Assembly (NCBI GenBank): GCA_965222215.1
Contig: OZ244931.1
Span: 3,410,001 to 3,474,000 of the forward strand
Source: JABJAG01 sp965222215
Lineage (GTDB): Bacteria; Pseudomonadota; Alphaproteobacteria; UBA6615
DNA length: 64,000 nt
Reading direction: 5' to 3'
Shown: one piece after another, positions 43,642 through 51,971 of the stretch
How positions within the stretch are numbered: the first letter of the stretch is position 1
Layout of the letters: each line of letters starts with the position of its first letter
The notes under the pieces: generated by a model
What the model was told of the DNA's origin: nothing
The model's input: only the letters and a program-made list of their open reading frames with translations
The model's database searches: none
Position numbers and translations under genes: made by a program

Positions 43642-44694
43642 ATGATCCGAAACGTCATGAAATCCGCCGCGCTTGCCGGTGCCGCGGTCGCCGCTCTCAC
43701 CATGGGCGCCGGTTCCGCGATGTCGCAGGAAGTCACCCTGCGCATGCACACCTTCATTCCGCCGGTCGCCAACCCGGGCAAGACCTTCCTCATTCCGTGG
43801 GCGGAGAAGATCGAGAAGGATTCCGGCGGTAAGCTGAAAATCCAGCCGTTCTGGGCCATGCAGCTTGGCGGCAAGGCGCCCCAGCTCCTCGACCAGGTGC
43901 GCGACGGCGTCGTCGACATCGTCTGGACCCTGCCGGGCTTCTCGCCGGGCCGCATGCCGGAAGTCGAGCCGTTCGAGCTTCCCTTCGTCCATCGCGACGC
44001 GCTGTCCACGGCGCTGGCGCTCCAGGACTACCAGGACAAGCATCTCGGAAAGGCGCTCGCGCCATACCACCCGCTGCTGCTGCATTCGCACCAGGGCTTC
44101 CTGTTCCAGACCAAGGAACCGGTCCAGAAGATGGCCGATCTCAAGGGCATGAAGTTGCGCGCGGCCTCGCGCGGCGGCGTGTGGCTGCTCGAGGCGCTGG
44201 GCGCGACGGGTATCGGCCTGCCGCTGCCGCAGATCCCGGAAGCCCTGTCGAAGGGCGTGATCGACGGCGTGACCCTGCCGTACGAGATTGCCCCGGCGGT
44301 GAAGACCCCGGATCTCGTGAGCAACTTCTCCAGCCTCGCCGGCCCGCAGGAGCGTCTCGGCACGAACGTGTTCACATTCCTCATGAACAAGGACAGCTAC
44401 GACAAGCTGCCGGCCGACCTGAAGAAGGTCATCGACGACAACTCCGGGCGGGCCATCGCACGCTCGGCCGGGCAGAACTGGGTCGACATCGAACAGCCCG
44501 GCCTGAAGGTCGTTCAGTCGAAGCCGAAGAACAAGTTCTACGTCATCCCCGAGGACGAAGTCGCGAAGATGCGCACCGCGGCCGAACCGGTTTTCACCCG
44601 CTGGTACAACGAGGTCGCGAAATCCGGCCTCAACGGACCGGAGATGGTGAAGGACGCGCGGGAGATGATCGCCAAGTACGCCGGCTCCTCCTGA
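43642..44694 (+). CDS. TRAP transporter substrate-binding protein (DctP family), second system
   Basis: 350-residue periplasmic binding protein with signal peptide MIRNVMKSAALAGAAVAALT and cleavage near AMSQE. DctP signatures include KIQPFWAMQLGGKAPQLLDQ, ADLKGMKLRAASRGGVWLLE and IPEALSKGVIDGVTLPYEI. Start fixed by the Shine-Dalgarno sequence AGGGAGA. Together with the next two genes it forms a complete TRAP system. The downstream reductase and gentisate dioxygenase suggest an aromatic acid as ligand, which is inference. Confidence 0.92.
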   Translation: MIRNVMKSAALAGAAVAALTMGAGSAMSQEVTLRMHTFIPPVANPGKTFLIPWAEKIEKDSGGKLKIQPFWAMQLGGKAPQLLDQVRDGVVDIVWTLPGFSPGRMPEVEPFELPFVHRDALSTALALQDYQDKHLGKALAPYHPLLLHSHQGFLFQTKEPVQKMADLKGMKLRAASRGGVWLLEALGATGIGLPLPQIPEALSKGVIDGVTLPYEIAPAVKTPDLVSNFSSLAGPQERLGTNVFTFLMNKDSYDKLPADLKKVIDDNSGRAIARSAGQNWVDIEQPGLKVVQSKPKNKFYVIPEDEVAKMRTAAEPVFTRWYNEVAKSGLNGPEMVKDAREMIAKYAGSS

Positions 44695-44701
44695 GCCCGG
44701 C

Positions 44702-44728
44702 GCCGCCCGAGATAATGCTTCGGGCGGC
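44702..44728 (+). promoter_or_regulatory. Intergenic hairpin between dctP and dctQ, second TRAP operon
   Basis: A 9-bp stem (GCCGCCCGA with TCGGGCGGC) encloses GATAATGCT, without a T-tract, directly between the binding-protein stop and dctQ start. Same arrangement as at 22530-22564. Confidence 0.65.
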
Positions 44729-44736
44729 ATGACCCG

Positions 44737-45288
44737 ATGAGCGAAGGCTCCACAGAGAACGCCCGGCCCACCGATCCGGTGGGCCGGGTGCTTTACTCGA
44801 TCTCCAAATGGCTGGCCGTGTTCGGCGGCGTCGTGCTCAGCGCGATGGCCCTGCTGACGACCATCAGCGTGATCGGCCGTTCGGCGTTTCTTTCCCCGGT
44901 ACCCGGCGACTTCGAGATCGTGGCCATCGGCACAGGCGTCGCGGTGTTCGCCTTCCTGCCCTGGTGCCAGATGGTGCGCGGCAACGTGGTGGTCGACTTC
45001 TTCATGTCCGCCGCGCCGACCCGGGCGCGAATTTTCGCCGATGCCGTCGGCGGGGTTGTCTATTTCGTCATTGCCAGCCTGCTGACCTGGCGCATGATTT
45101 TCGGCGGCATCGACATGTACAAGTACAACGAACTGTCGATGACGATTAACTTCCCGCGCTGGACGACCTTCCCGGTCTCCATCGCCCTGCTCGGCTTCCT
45201 CGCGATCGTGATCGTCTACACGATCGGCCGCAGCATCGCCGAACTGCGCGCGGGCGAATACTTCGACGAACCGGACCAGATCGCATGA
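44737..45288 (+). CDS. TRAP transporter small permease (DctQ family), second system
   Basis: 183-residue membrane protein with four predicted segments: LAVFGGVVLSAMALLTTISV, the region VAIGTGVAVFAFLPWCQMV, VGGVVYFVIASLLTWRMIF, and FPVSIALLGFLAIVIVYTIG. CQMVRGNVVVDFFMS is the DctQ hallmark. The stop overlaps the DctM start by four bases (ATGA), so translation is coupled. Confidence 0.88.
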   Translation: MSEGSTENARPTDPVGRVLYSISKWLAVFGGVVLSAMALLTTISVIGRSAFLSPVPGDFEIVAIGTGVAVFAFLPWCQMVRGNVVVDFFMSAAPTRARIFADAVGGVVYFVIASLLTWRMIFGGIDMYKYNELSMTINFPRWTTFPVSIALLGFLAIVIVYTIGRSIAELRAGEYFDEPDQIA

Positions 45289-46610
45289 GCGGTCTCGAGA
45301 TCGGCCTGACCGGCTTCGGCGTCCTGCTCGTCCTGCTGGCCCTGCGCGTCCCCATCGGCGTCGCCATGATCGGCGTCGGCATGGTCGGCTATGTGAGCAT
45401 CGCCGGCGAAGCGGCCCTGTTCAGCTATCTCAAGACCGAGACCTACTGGCGGTTTACGGCAGAGACCCTGTCCGTCGTGCCCCTGTTCCTGCTGATGGGC
45501 CAGTTCGCCGCCAAGGCGGGGCTGAGCCAGGCGCTGTTCGAGGCGGCCTATACATGGCTCGGACACCGGCGGGGCGGCATCGCCATGGCCGCCGTGGGCG
45601 CGTGCGCCGGATTCGGCGCGATCAGCGGGTCGTCGCTCGCCACATCGGCGACGATGGGCCAGGTGGCCCTGCCCGAACTGCGGCGTTTCAACTACTCGGG
45701 CTCGCTCGCCACCGGGTCGCTGGCCGCGGGCGGCACGCTTGGCATCCTGATCCCGCCGTCGGTGGTGCTGATTATCTACGCGGTGATGGTCGAGGCGAAT
45801 GTCGCGACCCTGTTCCAGGCCGCGTTCATCCCCGGCATCCTCGCCGCGCTCGGCTACATCCTCGTGATCGCGATCATCGTCCGCGTAAACCCGGAAGCCG
45901 GCCCGGCCGGCGAACGCGCCACGCGCGCGGAAAAATGGGGTGCGCTGGGGCGGATCTGGCCCGTGCTCGTGATTTTCCTGCTGGTGATGGGCGGCATCTA
46001 CCTCGGCTTCTTCACGCCGACCGAGGGCGCGGGCGTCGGCGCCTTCGGCACGTTCCTGATCGCCGTCAGCCGCGGCGGGATGCGCATGAAGGGCTTCATC
46101 GAGGCGCTGCTCGGCACCGCCCAGACGACGGCGATGATCTTCCTGATCCTGCTCGGCGCGGCCATCTTCAACGCGTTTCTCGGCTTCTCGCAGCTGCCGA
46201 TCTCCGCCGCCGACTTCTTCGGCAACTCGGGCCTGTCCCCGTTCACGATCCTCCTGGGGATGATCCTCCTCTACATCGTCCTCGGTTTCGTGATGGATTC
46301 GCTGTCGATGATCTTCCTGACGGTGCCGATCTTCTGGCCGATCATCGCCGGGCTGGACTTCGGGATGGGGATGACGCCGGACGAGACCAAGCTGTGGTTC
46401 GGCATCATTTCGCTCATTGTCGTGGAGATGGGACTGATCACGCCGCCCGTGGGCCTCAATGTCTTCATCATCAACTCGATGGCGAAGGACGTGCCCATGA
46501 TCGAGACGTTCAAGGGCGTGATCCCGTTCTTCCTGTCGGACATCGTCCGGGTTGCGATCCTGATCGCCTTCCCGACCATCACGCTGATCCTGCCGCAACT
46601 GCTGGCGTGA
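45285..46610 (+). CDS. TRAP transporter large permease (DctM family), second system
   Basis: 441-residue transporter subunit with about 12 membrane segments. Signature stretches are VVPLFLLMGQFAAKAGLSQA, CAGFGAISGSSLATSATMGQ, GTLGILIPPSVVLIIYAVMV and EMGLITPPVGLNVFIINSMA. It is followed after only 19 bases by the 2Fe-2S reductase gene, implying that uptake and catabolic genes share a transcript. Confidence 0.94.
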   Translation: MSGLEIGLTGFGVLLVLLALRVPIGVAMIGVGMVGYVSIAGEAALFSYLKTETYWRFTAETLSVVPLFLLMGQFAAKAGLSQALFEAAYTWLGHRRGGIAMAAVGACAGFGAISGSSLATSATMGQVALPELRRFNYSGSLATGSLAAGGTLGILIPPSVVLIIYAVMVEANVATLFQAAFIPGILAALGYILVIAIIVRVNPEAGPAGERATRAEKWGALGRIWPVLVIFLLVMGGIYLGFFTPTEGAGVGAFGTFLIAVSRGGMRMKGFIEALLGTAQTTAMIFLILLGAAIFNAFLGFSQLPISAADFFGNSGLSPFTILLGMILLYIVLGFVMDSLSMIFLTVPIFWPIIAGLDFGMGMTPDETKLWFGIISLIVVEMGLITPPVGLNVFIINSMAKDVPMIETFKGVIPFFLSDIVRVAILIAFPTITLILPQLLA

Positions 46611-46629
46611 CGCCGCGCGCGGCTCCGGC

Positions 46630-47655
46630 ATGAGCTTCAAGGTCAAGATCCGCCAGGCGGACCGGCCCGTCGACGTGGCGCCGGGCACCACGATTTTGCA
46701 GGCGGCGCTCAATGCCGGTGTCGCCTATCCCCATGGCTGCCAGTCGGGAAACTGCGGCGCGTGCAAGTCGCACCTGCTTGCCGGCGATGTCGAAATGTCG
46801 GGTTTCGCCGAGTTCGCCCTGACGGAAGACGAACGGGCCTCGGGCATGATCCTCGCGTGCCGGGCTGAGCCCGCAGGCGACTGCGATGTCGCCTGGCTGG
46901 AACAGGAAGCAGTGATCTCGCATCCACTCCGCAAGCTCACCTGCACCGTGGCCGAGCTAGACCGGATGACCCACGACATCGTTCGTGTGCGTCTGACCAT
47001 CGATGACGGCGGCGCGTTCGCCTTCTCCGCCGGGCAATATGCCCGGGTGCGGTTCGCCGACCTGCCGCCGCGCGACTACTCGATGGCAAACCGGCCGTCG
47101 GAGGACATCATCGAATTCCACATTCGCGAGGTCGCGGACGGCGCCGTCAGCATATTTGCCGGAACCGAGCTGAAGCCGGGAGACACCGTGAAGGTGGACG
47201 GCCCCTATGGAATATCGTACCTGCGCGATGACCATACGGGCCCGATCGTTGCGCTTGCGGGCGGGTCGGGCCTCGCCCCGGTCAAGGCCATCGTAGAAGA
47301 GGCACTGGCCGCCGGCATGCAGCAGCCGATCCGGATGTACCTGGGCGTGTGCGACGAGCGCGATATCTACCTCGAAGATCATTTCCGCGCGCTCGCCGAT
47401 CGCCACGAAAACTTCACTTTCGACGTCGTGCTCTCCGAGCCGGAAGGCGAAACGACACGGCAAAAGGGGCACCTGGTTGATGTCGTGAAAGCAAAATTCG
47501 AAGGCCTGGACGATGCCAAAGCCTATCTCGCCGGGCCGCCGGTGATGGTTGAGACCTGCGTCGAGGCGCTTATATCCCGAGGCATACGCGAGGCGGATTG
47601 CCACGCGGACGCGTTCTACACCGAAGCCGAAAAAGCTAAGCTGACGACCACATAA
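46630..47655 (+). CDS. 2Fe-2S / FAD / NAD(P)H oxidoreductase (oxygenase reductase type)
   Basis: 341-residue electron-transfer flavoprotein. A plant-type ferredoxin domain occupies residues 1-90 with cluster ligands Cys37, Cys42, Cys45 and Cys77 (HGCQSGNCGACKSHL and LACRAEP). The FAD-binding domain has RDYSMANRP and the NAD domain has LAGGSGLAPVKAIVEEAL and YLAGPPVMVE. This layout is that of reductases feeding aromatic-ring oxygenases. No terminal oxygenase is in the window, so it must be elsewhere, or the protein serves another acceptor. Gentisate dioxygenase follows 100 bases downstream. Confidence 0.92.
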   Translation: MSFKVKIRQADRPVDVAPGTTILQAALNAGVAYPHGCQSGNCGACKSHLLAGDVEMSGFAEFALTEDERASGMILACRAEPAGDCDVAWLEQEAVISHPLRKLTCTVAELDRMTHDIVRVRLTIDDGGAFAFSAGQYARVRFADLPPRDYSMANRPSEDIIEFHIREVADGAVSIFAGTELKPGDTVKVDGPYGISYLRDDHTGPIVALAGGSGLAPVKAIVEEALAAGMQQPIRMYLGVCDERDIYLEDHFRALADRHENFTFDVVLSEPEGETTRQKGHLVDVVKAKFEGLDDAKAYLAGPPVMVETCVEALISRGIREADCHADAFYTEAEKAKLTTT

Positions 47656-47755
47656 ACTGGCAAATGGGGGGTCAAGCGGCGCCCAAATGGCGCTATGATC
47701 CCGCCGAAGACAGATCAACCGGCCCGAAACGGCGCCGCTGGGAAAGAGTGAAGCA

Positions 47756-48802
47756 ATGACCATCCGATCCGAAGTTCGCCCCGACCTCCTGCCCTACTAC
47801 GAGCAGGACTGCGACCCGAAGAACCTCGCCCCGCTTTGGGAGGTGCTGCATACCTTCGCACGCAAGACGCCGAAGAGCGACTGCGAGCCGTATATCTGGC
47901 ACTACAACGAGATCCGCGACACACTGATGAAGTCGGCCGACCTGATCACGGCCGAACAGGCCGAGCGGCGCGTCCTGATCCTGGAGAACCCTGGCATGCG
48001 CGGGCGCTACCGGGTGACGACATCGCTGTTCGCCGGGCTTCAGTTGATCATGCCAGGCGAGATCGCCCCGGCGCACCGGCACACCCAGGCCGCGCTGCGC
48101 TTCATCGTCGAGGGCTCGGGCGCCTACACCGCCGTCGATGGCGAGAAAACGATCATGGAAGAGGGCGATTTCGTCATCACCCCGTCCTGGACCTGGCACG
48201 ACCATGGCAACGAGACCGATGAGCCGATGGTCTGGCTCGACGGCCTCGACGTGCCGCTGGTCGAGACGCTCGACACCACCTTCGCCGAGCCCTATCCGGA
48301 AGCGAGCCAGGCGGGCACGCGTCCGTCCGGCGATTCGCTGGCACGCTACGGCATGGGGCTGGCCCCGGTGGACTACGAGCCGCAGACCGCCAACTCGCCG
48401 ATTTTCAACTACCCGTATGTGCGGACCCGCGAAGCGCTGGAGACGATGCGCAAGACCGAGGAGTGGGATGCCTGTCACGGGCTGAAACTGCGCTACGTCA
48501 ATCCGGACAACGGCAAGGCGGCGATGCCGACCATCGGCACCTTCATGCAGCTCCTGCCGAAGGGTTTCGAGACAGCCACCTACCAGTCCACCGACGCCAC
48601 CGTGTTCAGCGTGGTCGAGGGCTCGGGCAAATCCATCATCGGTGACCAGACTTTCGAGTGGTCCAAGCGTGACCATTTCGTGGTGCCGTGCTGGGTGCCG
48701 CAGAAGCACATCGCCAACGAGGATGCCGTGCTGTTCAGCTTCTCCGACCGGCCGGTCCAGCAGACGCTGGGCCTGTGGCGCGAGAACCGCGGCAACGCCT
48801 GA
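47756..48802 (+). CDS. Gentisate 1,2-dioxygenase
   Basis: 348-residue bicupin ring-cleavage enzyme that opens gentisate to maleylpyruvate using Fe(II) and O2. The N-terminal cupin holds the iron ligands His107 and His109 (PAHRHTQAALRFIVEG) and a third in TWHDHGN near residues 148-150. The C-terminal cupin (TYQSTDATVFSVVEGSGKS) lacks them, as usual in this family. N-terminal LAPLWEVLHTF and LENPGMRGRYRVTTSLFAGL are also typical. The FAH-family hydrolase at 51972 could act on the ring-opened product, but the maleylpyruvate isomerase gene is not nearby. Confidence 0.94.
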   Translation: MTIRSEVRPDLLPYYEQDCDPKNLAPLWEVLHTFARKTPKSDCEPYIWHYNEIRDTLMKSADLITAEQAERRVLILENPGMRGRYRVTTSLFAGLQLIMPGEIAPAHRHTQAALRFIVEGSGAYTAVDGEKTIMEEGDFVITPSWTWHDHGNETDEPMVWLDGLDVPLVETLDTTFAEPYPEASQAGTRPSGDSLARYGMGLAPVDYEPQTANSPIFNYPYVRTREALETMRKTEEWDACHGLKLRYVNPDNGKAAMPTIGTFMQLLPKGFETATYQSTDATVFSVVEGSGKSIIGDQTFEWSKRDHFVVPCWVPQKHIANEDAVLFSFSDRPVQQTLGLWRENRGNA

Positions 48803-48813
48803 GCCGACGACCC

Positions 48814-49215
48814 GTGACGCGTTCAAGGCTGGCGAACCTCACGGTTCGCCGGCCTTTGTTTTGGACCGTGATTTCGGTCCCGTTACTTTGGCAGTTTCTG
48901 CCATGGCTCATTTTGGCGGACTACTGGGCTACCGAAACAGGCCCCTGCTGGGTGAAGGGCGCCGGTCCGAAATACTTCACTCCTGTGGAAGAGATTTGGC
49001 TGGCGAGCCCGTTTGCTCTCGGTGGCTGGGTCGTTCTGGTTGGTGTTGTATCCGGACTATCGCGACTTCTGTTTGGAACCCGGTATTCGCCGTTCTGGAC
49101 AGGAGCGGCAGCAGCTCTGGCCGTCTTCGTTGTTTTTGGCGCAGCCGGAATTGTTGGTTATCAGTCCTGGTACAACAGCTATTTCTTCGCCTTCTACGAA
49201 GCATACTGCCGCTGA
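48814..49215 (+). CDS. Small membrane protein of unknown function
   Basis: 133-residue hypothetical protein, probably starting with GTG at 48814, 11 bases after the gentisate dioxygenase stop. About three membrane segments: FWTVISVPLLWQFLPWLILA, LASPFALGGWVVLVGVVSGL and WTGAAAALAVFVVFGAAGIV, with an aromatic-rich tail ending WYNSYFFAFYEAYCR. The coding sequence uses more A/T-ending codons than its neighbours, which may indicate recent acquisition. No family recognised. It converges on the copper ATPase gene, three bases apart. Confidence 0.55.
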   Translation: MTRSRLANLTVRRPLFWTVISVPLLWQFLPWLILADYWATETGPCWVKGAGPKYFTPVEEIWLASPFALGGWVVLVGVVSGLSRLLFGTRYSPFWTGAAAALAVFVVFGAAGIVGYQSWYNSYFFAFYEAYCR

Positions 49216-49218
49216 CGC

Positions 49219-51507
49219 CTAGAGCTTCACCCGCCGCAGACGCAGTGCGTTGGAGATCACCGAGACCGAGCTCAGGCTCATCGCGGCGGCGGCGAACATC
49301 GGGCTGAGCAGCACCCCGAAAACAGGAAACAGCACGCCCGCCGCCACCGGCACGCCGAGCGCATTGTAGAAAAATGCGAAGAACAGGTTCTGGCGAATGT
49401 TGCGCATGGTCGCGCGTGACAGGCGGCGCGCGCGCACAATGGCCATCAGGTCGCCCTTCACAAGCGTGATCGCGGCGCTCTCGATAGCGACGTCGGTGCC
49501 GGTTCCCATGGCCACGCCGACGTCGGCCTGGGCCAGCGCGGGCGCGTCGTTGACCCCGTCGCCGGCCATGGCGACCCGGTGCCCCTGTTCCTGATACCGG
49601 CGCACGACGGCGGCCTTGTCCTCCGGCAGGACATCGGCCTCGACTTCCCCGATCCCCAGTTTGCGCGCGACGGCCTCGGCGGTGGTCCGGTTGTCACCGG
49701 TGAGCATCACCACGCGCACGCCCTCGCCGGTCAGCGCCCGGAGCGCCTCGGGCGTGCTCGCCTTCACGGGGTCTGCCACACCGACGAGACCCGCCATCTT
49801 TCCGTCGACGGCGACCAGCATCACGGTTTCACCGTCGGCGCGCAGCGCCTCCGCGCGCGCTGGCCAGTCACCCGTGGCAACCCCGAGATCATCGAACAGG
49901 CGGGTATTGCCGAGCGCGACCGTCTGCCCGTCGATACGGCCCCGCACGCCCATTCCGGTCACCGCCTCGAAATCAGATGCGGCCGAGAGCGCCAGTTTCT
50001 CCGTCTCCGCCGCCGCGACAATCGCCCCGGCCAACGGATGTTCGCTGCCGCGTTCGAGGCTGGCGGCAAGGCGTAGGAGTTCCGGGTTCGCAATCCCGTC
50101 CGCGGATTCGACGGTCGTCACTTTTGGTTTGCCCTCGGTGAGGGTGCCGGTCTTGTCGACCAGCAGAACATCCACGGACCCGAATGCCTCCAGCGCCTCT
50201 GCGTTCTTCACCAGCACGCCTGCCTGCGCGCCCCGGCCGGTGCCGACCATGATCGACATGGGCGTGGCCAGCCCCAGCGCGCACGGACACGCGATAATCA
50301 GCACCGAGACCGCCGCGACCAGCGCAAAGGCGATCGAGGGCGCCGGGCCCCAAATGGCCCATACGGAGAATGCCAGGACCGCGGCCAGGACCACGATCGG
50401 AACAAACCAGGCCGCCACGACATCCACCAGCCGCTGGATCGGCGCGCGCGAACGCTGGGCGTCGGCGACAAGCTGCACGATCCGGGAGAGCATGGTCTCG
50501 CGACCGACGCGCTCCGCCCGCATGATCAAGCTGCCGGTGCCGTTCAGCGTACCGCCGATCACGTGATCATTTGCTGCTTTCTCGACCGGGATGGGCTCGC
50601 CCGTCACCATCGATTCGTCGACGGTGCTGTGACCTTCGACGACGGCACCGTCGACCGGAATCTTCTCGCCGGGCCGGATCCGCAGGCGATCACCAACGAC
50701 AACGTCGTCCAGTGCGACCTCCTCGTCGCCGGTCTCCGTCACGCGCCGGGCGGTTTTCGGTGCCAGATCGAGCAACGCACGCAGCGCTCCGCTCGTCTGT
50801 TCGCGCGCTCGCAACTCCAGCACCTGGCCGAGCAAAACCAGCACGACGATCACCGCCGCTGCCTCGAAGTAGAGCTCCACCGAACCGTTCGCCATCCGAA
50901 ACGCGTCGGGGAAAATACCGGGAACGATGACGGCGACAGTCGAATAGACGAACGCCGTTCCGGTGCCGAGCGCAATCAGGGTGAACATGTTCGGGCTGCG
51001 CTGCACGACCGAGTCCCAGCCCCGCACGAAGAACGGCGCGCCGCACCACAGGACGACAGGCGCCGCGAGAACAAGCTGCGTCCAGCCGAATCCAGCGCCC
51101 AGCCACCCGTGGAAGGACATGAAGGGCAACATGTCGCCCATGGTCATGACGACAAGCGGCACCGCGAACACCGCGCCGACCCACATACGACGGGTAAAGT
51201 CGATCAGTTCGTGGTTGGGTTCGGCCTCGGCCGAAAATGTCATTGGCTCCAGCGCCATCCCGCATTTGGGGCAGCTGCCCGGCCCGACCTGCACGATTTC
51301 CGGGTGCATCGGGCAGGTGTACTCGGTGCCTTCCGGATCATCGACCTGCGGCCCGCCACTGCCGTCGAGCCATGACACCGGATCCTCCGCAAATCGTTCG
51401 CGGCACCGCGCGGAGCAGAAATAGTAGTTGTCGCCGGCGTGGGCGTGGCGATGTTCCGTCGTGTCAGGATTGACCGTCATCCCGCAAACCGGATCGATGA
51501 CCGTCAT
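49219..51507 (-). CDS. copA: Copper-translocating P1B-type ATPase with YHS and heavy-metal-binding N-terminus
   Basis: 762-residue Cu+ exporter. In place of ferredoxin-like HMA domains, it begins with a YHS domain (DPVCGMTVNP, YYFCSARCRERF) and a second metal-binding module (EYTCPMHPEIVQVGPGSCPKCGMALEP). Then the P-type core follows: the TGEP actuator loop in MVTGEPIPVEK, the CPC transport motif IIACPCALGLATPMS, the phosphorylation site DKTGTLTEGKP, and GDGVNDAPALAQADVGVAMG. It starts one base after the stop of the CueR-like gene, so both are one transcript. Confidence 0.95.
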   Translation of the reverse strand: MTVIDPVCGMTVNPDTTEHRHAHAGDNYYFCSARCRERFAEDPVSWLDGSGGPQVDDPEGTEYTCPMHPEIVQVGPGSCPKCGMALEPMTFSAEAEPNHELIDFTRRMWVGAVFAVPLVVMTMGDMLPFMSFHGWLGAGFGWTQLVLAAPVVLWCGAPFFVRGWDSVVQRSPNMFTLIALGTGTAFVYSTVAVIVPGIFPDAFRMANGSVELYFEAAAVIVVLVLLGQVLELRAREQTSGALRALLDLAPKTARRVTETGDEEVALDDVVVGDRLRIRPGEKIPVDGAVVEGHSTVDESMVTGEPIPVEKAANDHVIGGTLNGTGSLIMRAERVGRETMLSRIVQLVADAQRSRAPIQRLVDVVAAWFVPIVVLAAVLAFSVWAIWGPAPSIAFALVAAVSVLIIACPCALGLATPMSIMVGTGRGAQAGVLVKNAEALEAFGSVDVLLVDKTGTLTEGKPKVTTVESADGIANPELLRLAASLERGSEHPLAGAIVAAAETEKLALSAASDFEAVTGMGVRGRIDGQTVALGNTRLFDDLGVATGDWPARAEALRADGETVMLVAVDGKMAGLVGVADPVKASTPEALRALTGEGVRVVMLTGDNRTTAEAVARKLGIGEVEADVLPEDKAAVVRRYQEQGHRVAMAGDGVNDAPALAQADVGVAMGTGTDVAIESAAITLVKGDLMAIVRARRLSRATMRNIRQNLFFAFFYNALGVPVAAGVLFPVFGVLLSPMFAAAAMSLSSVSVISNALRLRRVKL

Positions 51508-51508
51508 A

Positions 51509-51907
51509 TCAGGGATCCAAACCTTCGGCGAAATCGTCGAGTATGGGACAGTCCGGCCGGTCGTCGCCGTGGCACTTGTCGGCCAGATGCGCGAGCGTTG
51601 CCCGCATGCCGCGCAGGGCCTCGATCTTGGCGTCGATGTCGGCGACCCGGCGGAGCGCGATGTCCTTCACGTCCGCGCTTTTACGTCCGGTGTCGCTATA
51701 GAGAGCCAGCAGGGTTCGGCAGTCCTCCACCGAAAACCCGAGGTCGCGCGCGCGCGCGATGAACTGCAGCATGTGGATGTCGCGGTCCGCATAGTCGCGG
51801 TAACCGTTGTCGCGCCGGCGCGCCGGAGTGACGAGGTCGATATCCTCGTAATAGCGGATGGTTTTCGCCGAGAGCCCCGTGCGCTCCGCTGCCTGGCCGA
51901 TATTCAT
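51509..51907 (-). CDS. cueR: MerR-family copper regulator, CueR-like
   Basis: 132-residue MerR-type regulator. The winged helix-turn-helix MNIGQAAERTGLSAKTIRYY is followed by DIDLVTPARRRDNGYRDY and a long dimerisation helix. The C-terminal metal-binding loop has two cysteines, CHGDDRPDCPIL, in the CueR copper-thiolate arrangement. It would bind Cu+ or Ag+ and activate the operon containing itself and the adjacent copper ATPase. The ATG at 51907 fits the conserved N-terminus exactly; codons upstream extend into the FAH gene. Confidence 0.92.
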   Translation of the reverse strand: MNIGQAAERTGLSAKTIRYYEDIDLVTPARRRDNGYRDYADRDIHMLQFIARARDLGFSVEDCRTLLALYSDTGRKSADVKDIALRRVADIDAKIEALRGMRATLAHLADKCHGDDRPDCPILDDFAEGLDP

Positions 51908-51924
51908 GGTTCCCCCGTGTCCTT

Positions 51925-51965
51925 TCGTCAGGACACAGATAAGGCTTCCAGTTACTGGAAGGTCA
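51925..51965 (-). promoter_or_regulatory. Putative CueR operator/promoter of cueR-copA
   Basis: Upstream of cueR the bases CTTCCAGTTACTGGAAG read as an almost perfect dyad (gene-sense ACCTTCCAGTAACTGGAAGC). This resembles MerR/CueR sites, in which a dyad lies in a long promoter spacer. The following bases toward cueR (CTTATCTGTGTCC) could hold the -10 element. Confidence 0.7.
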
Positions 51966-51971
51966 AGCGGC

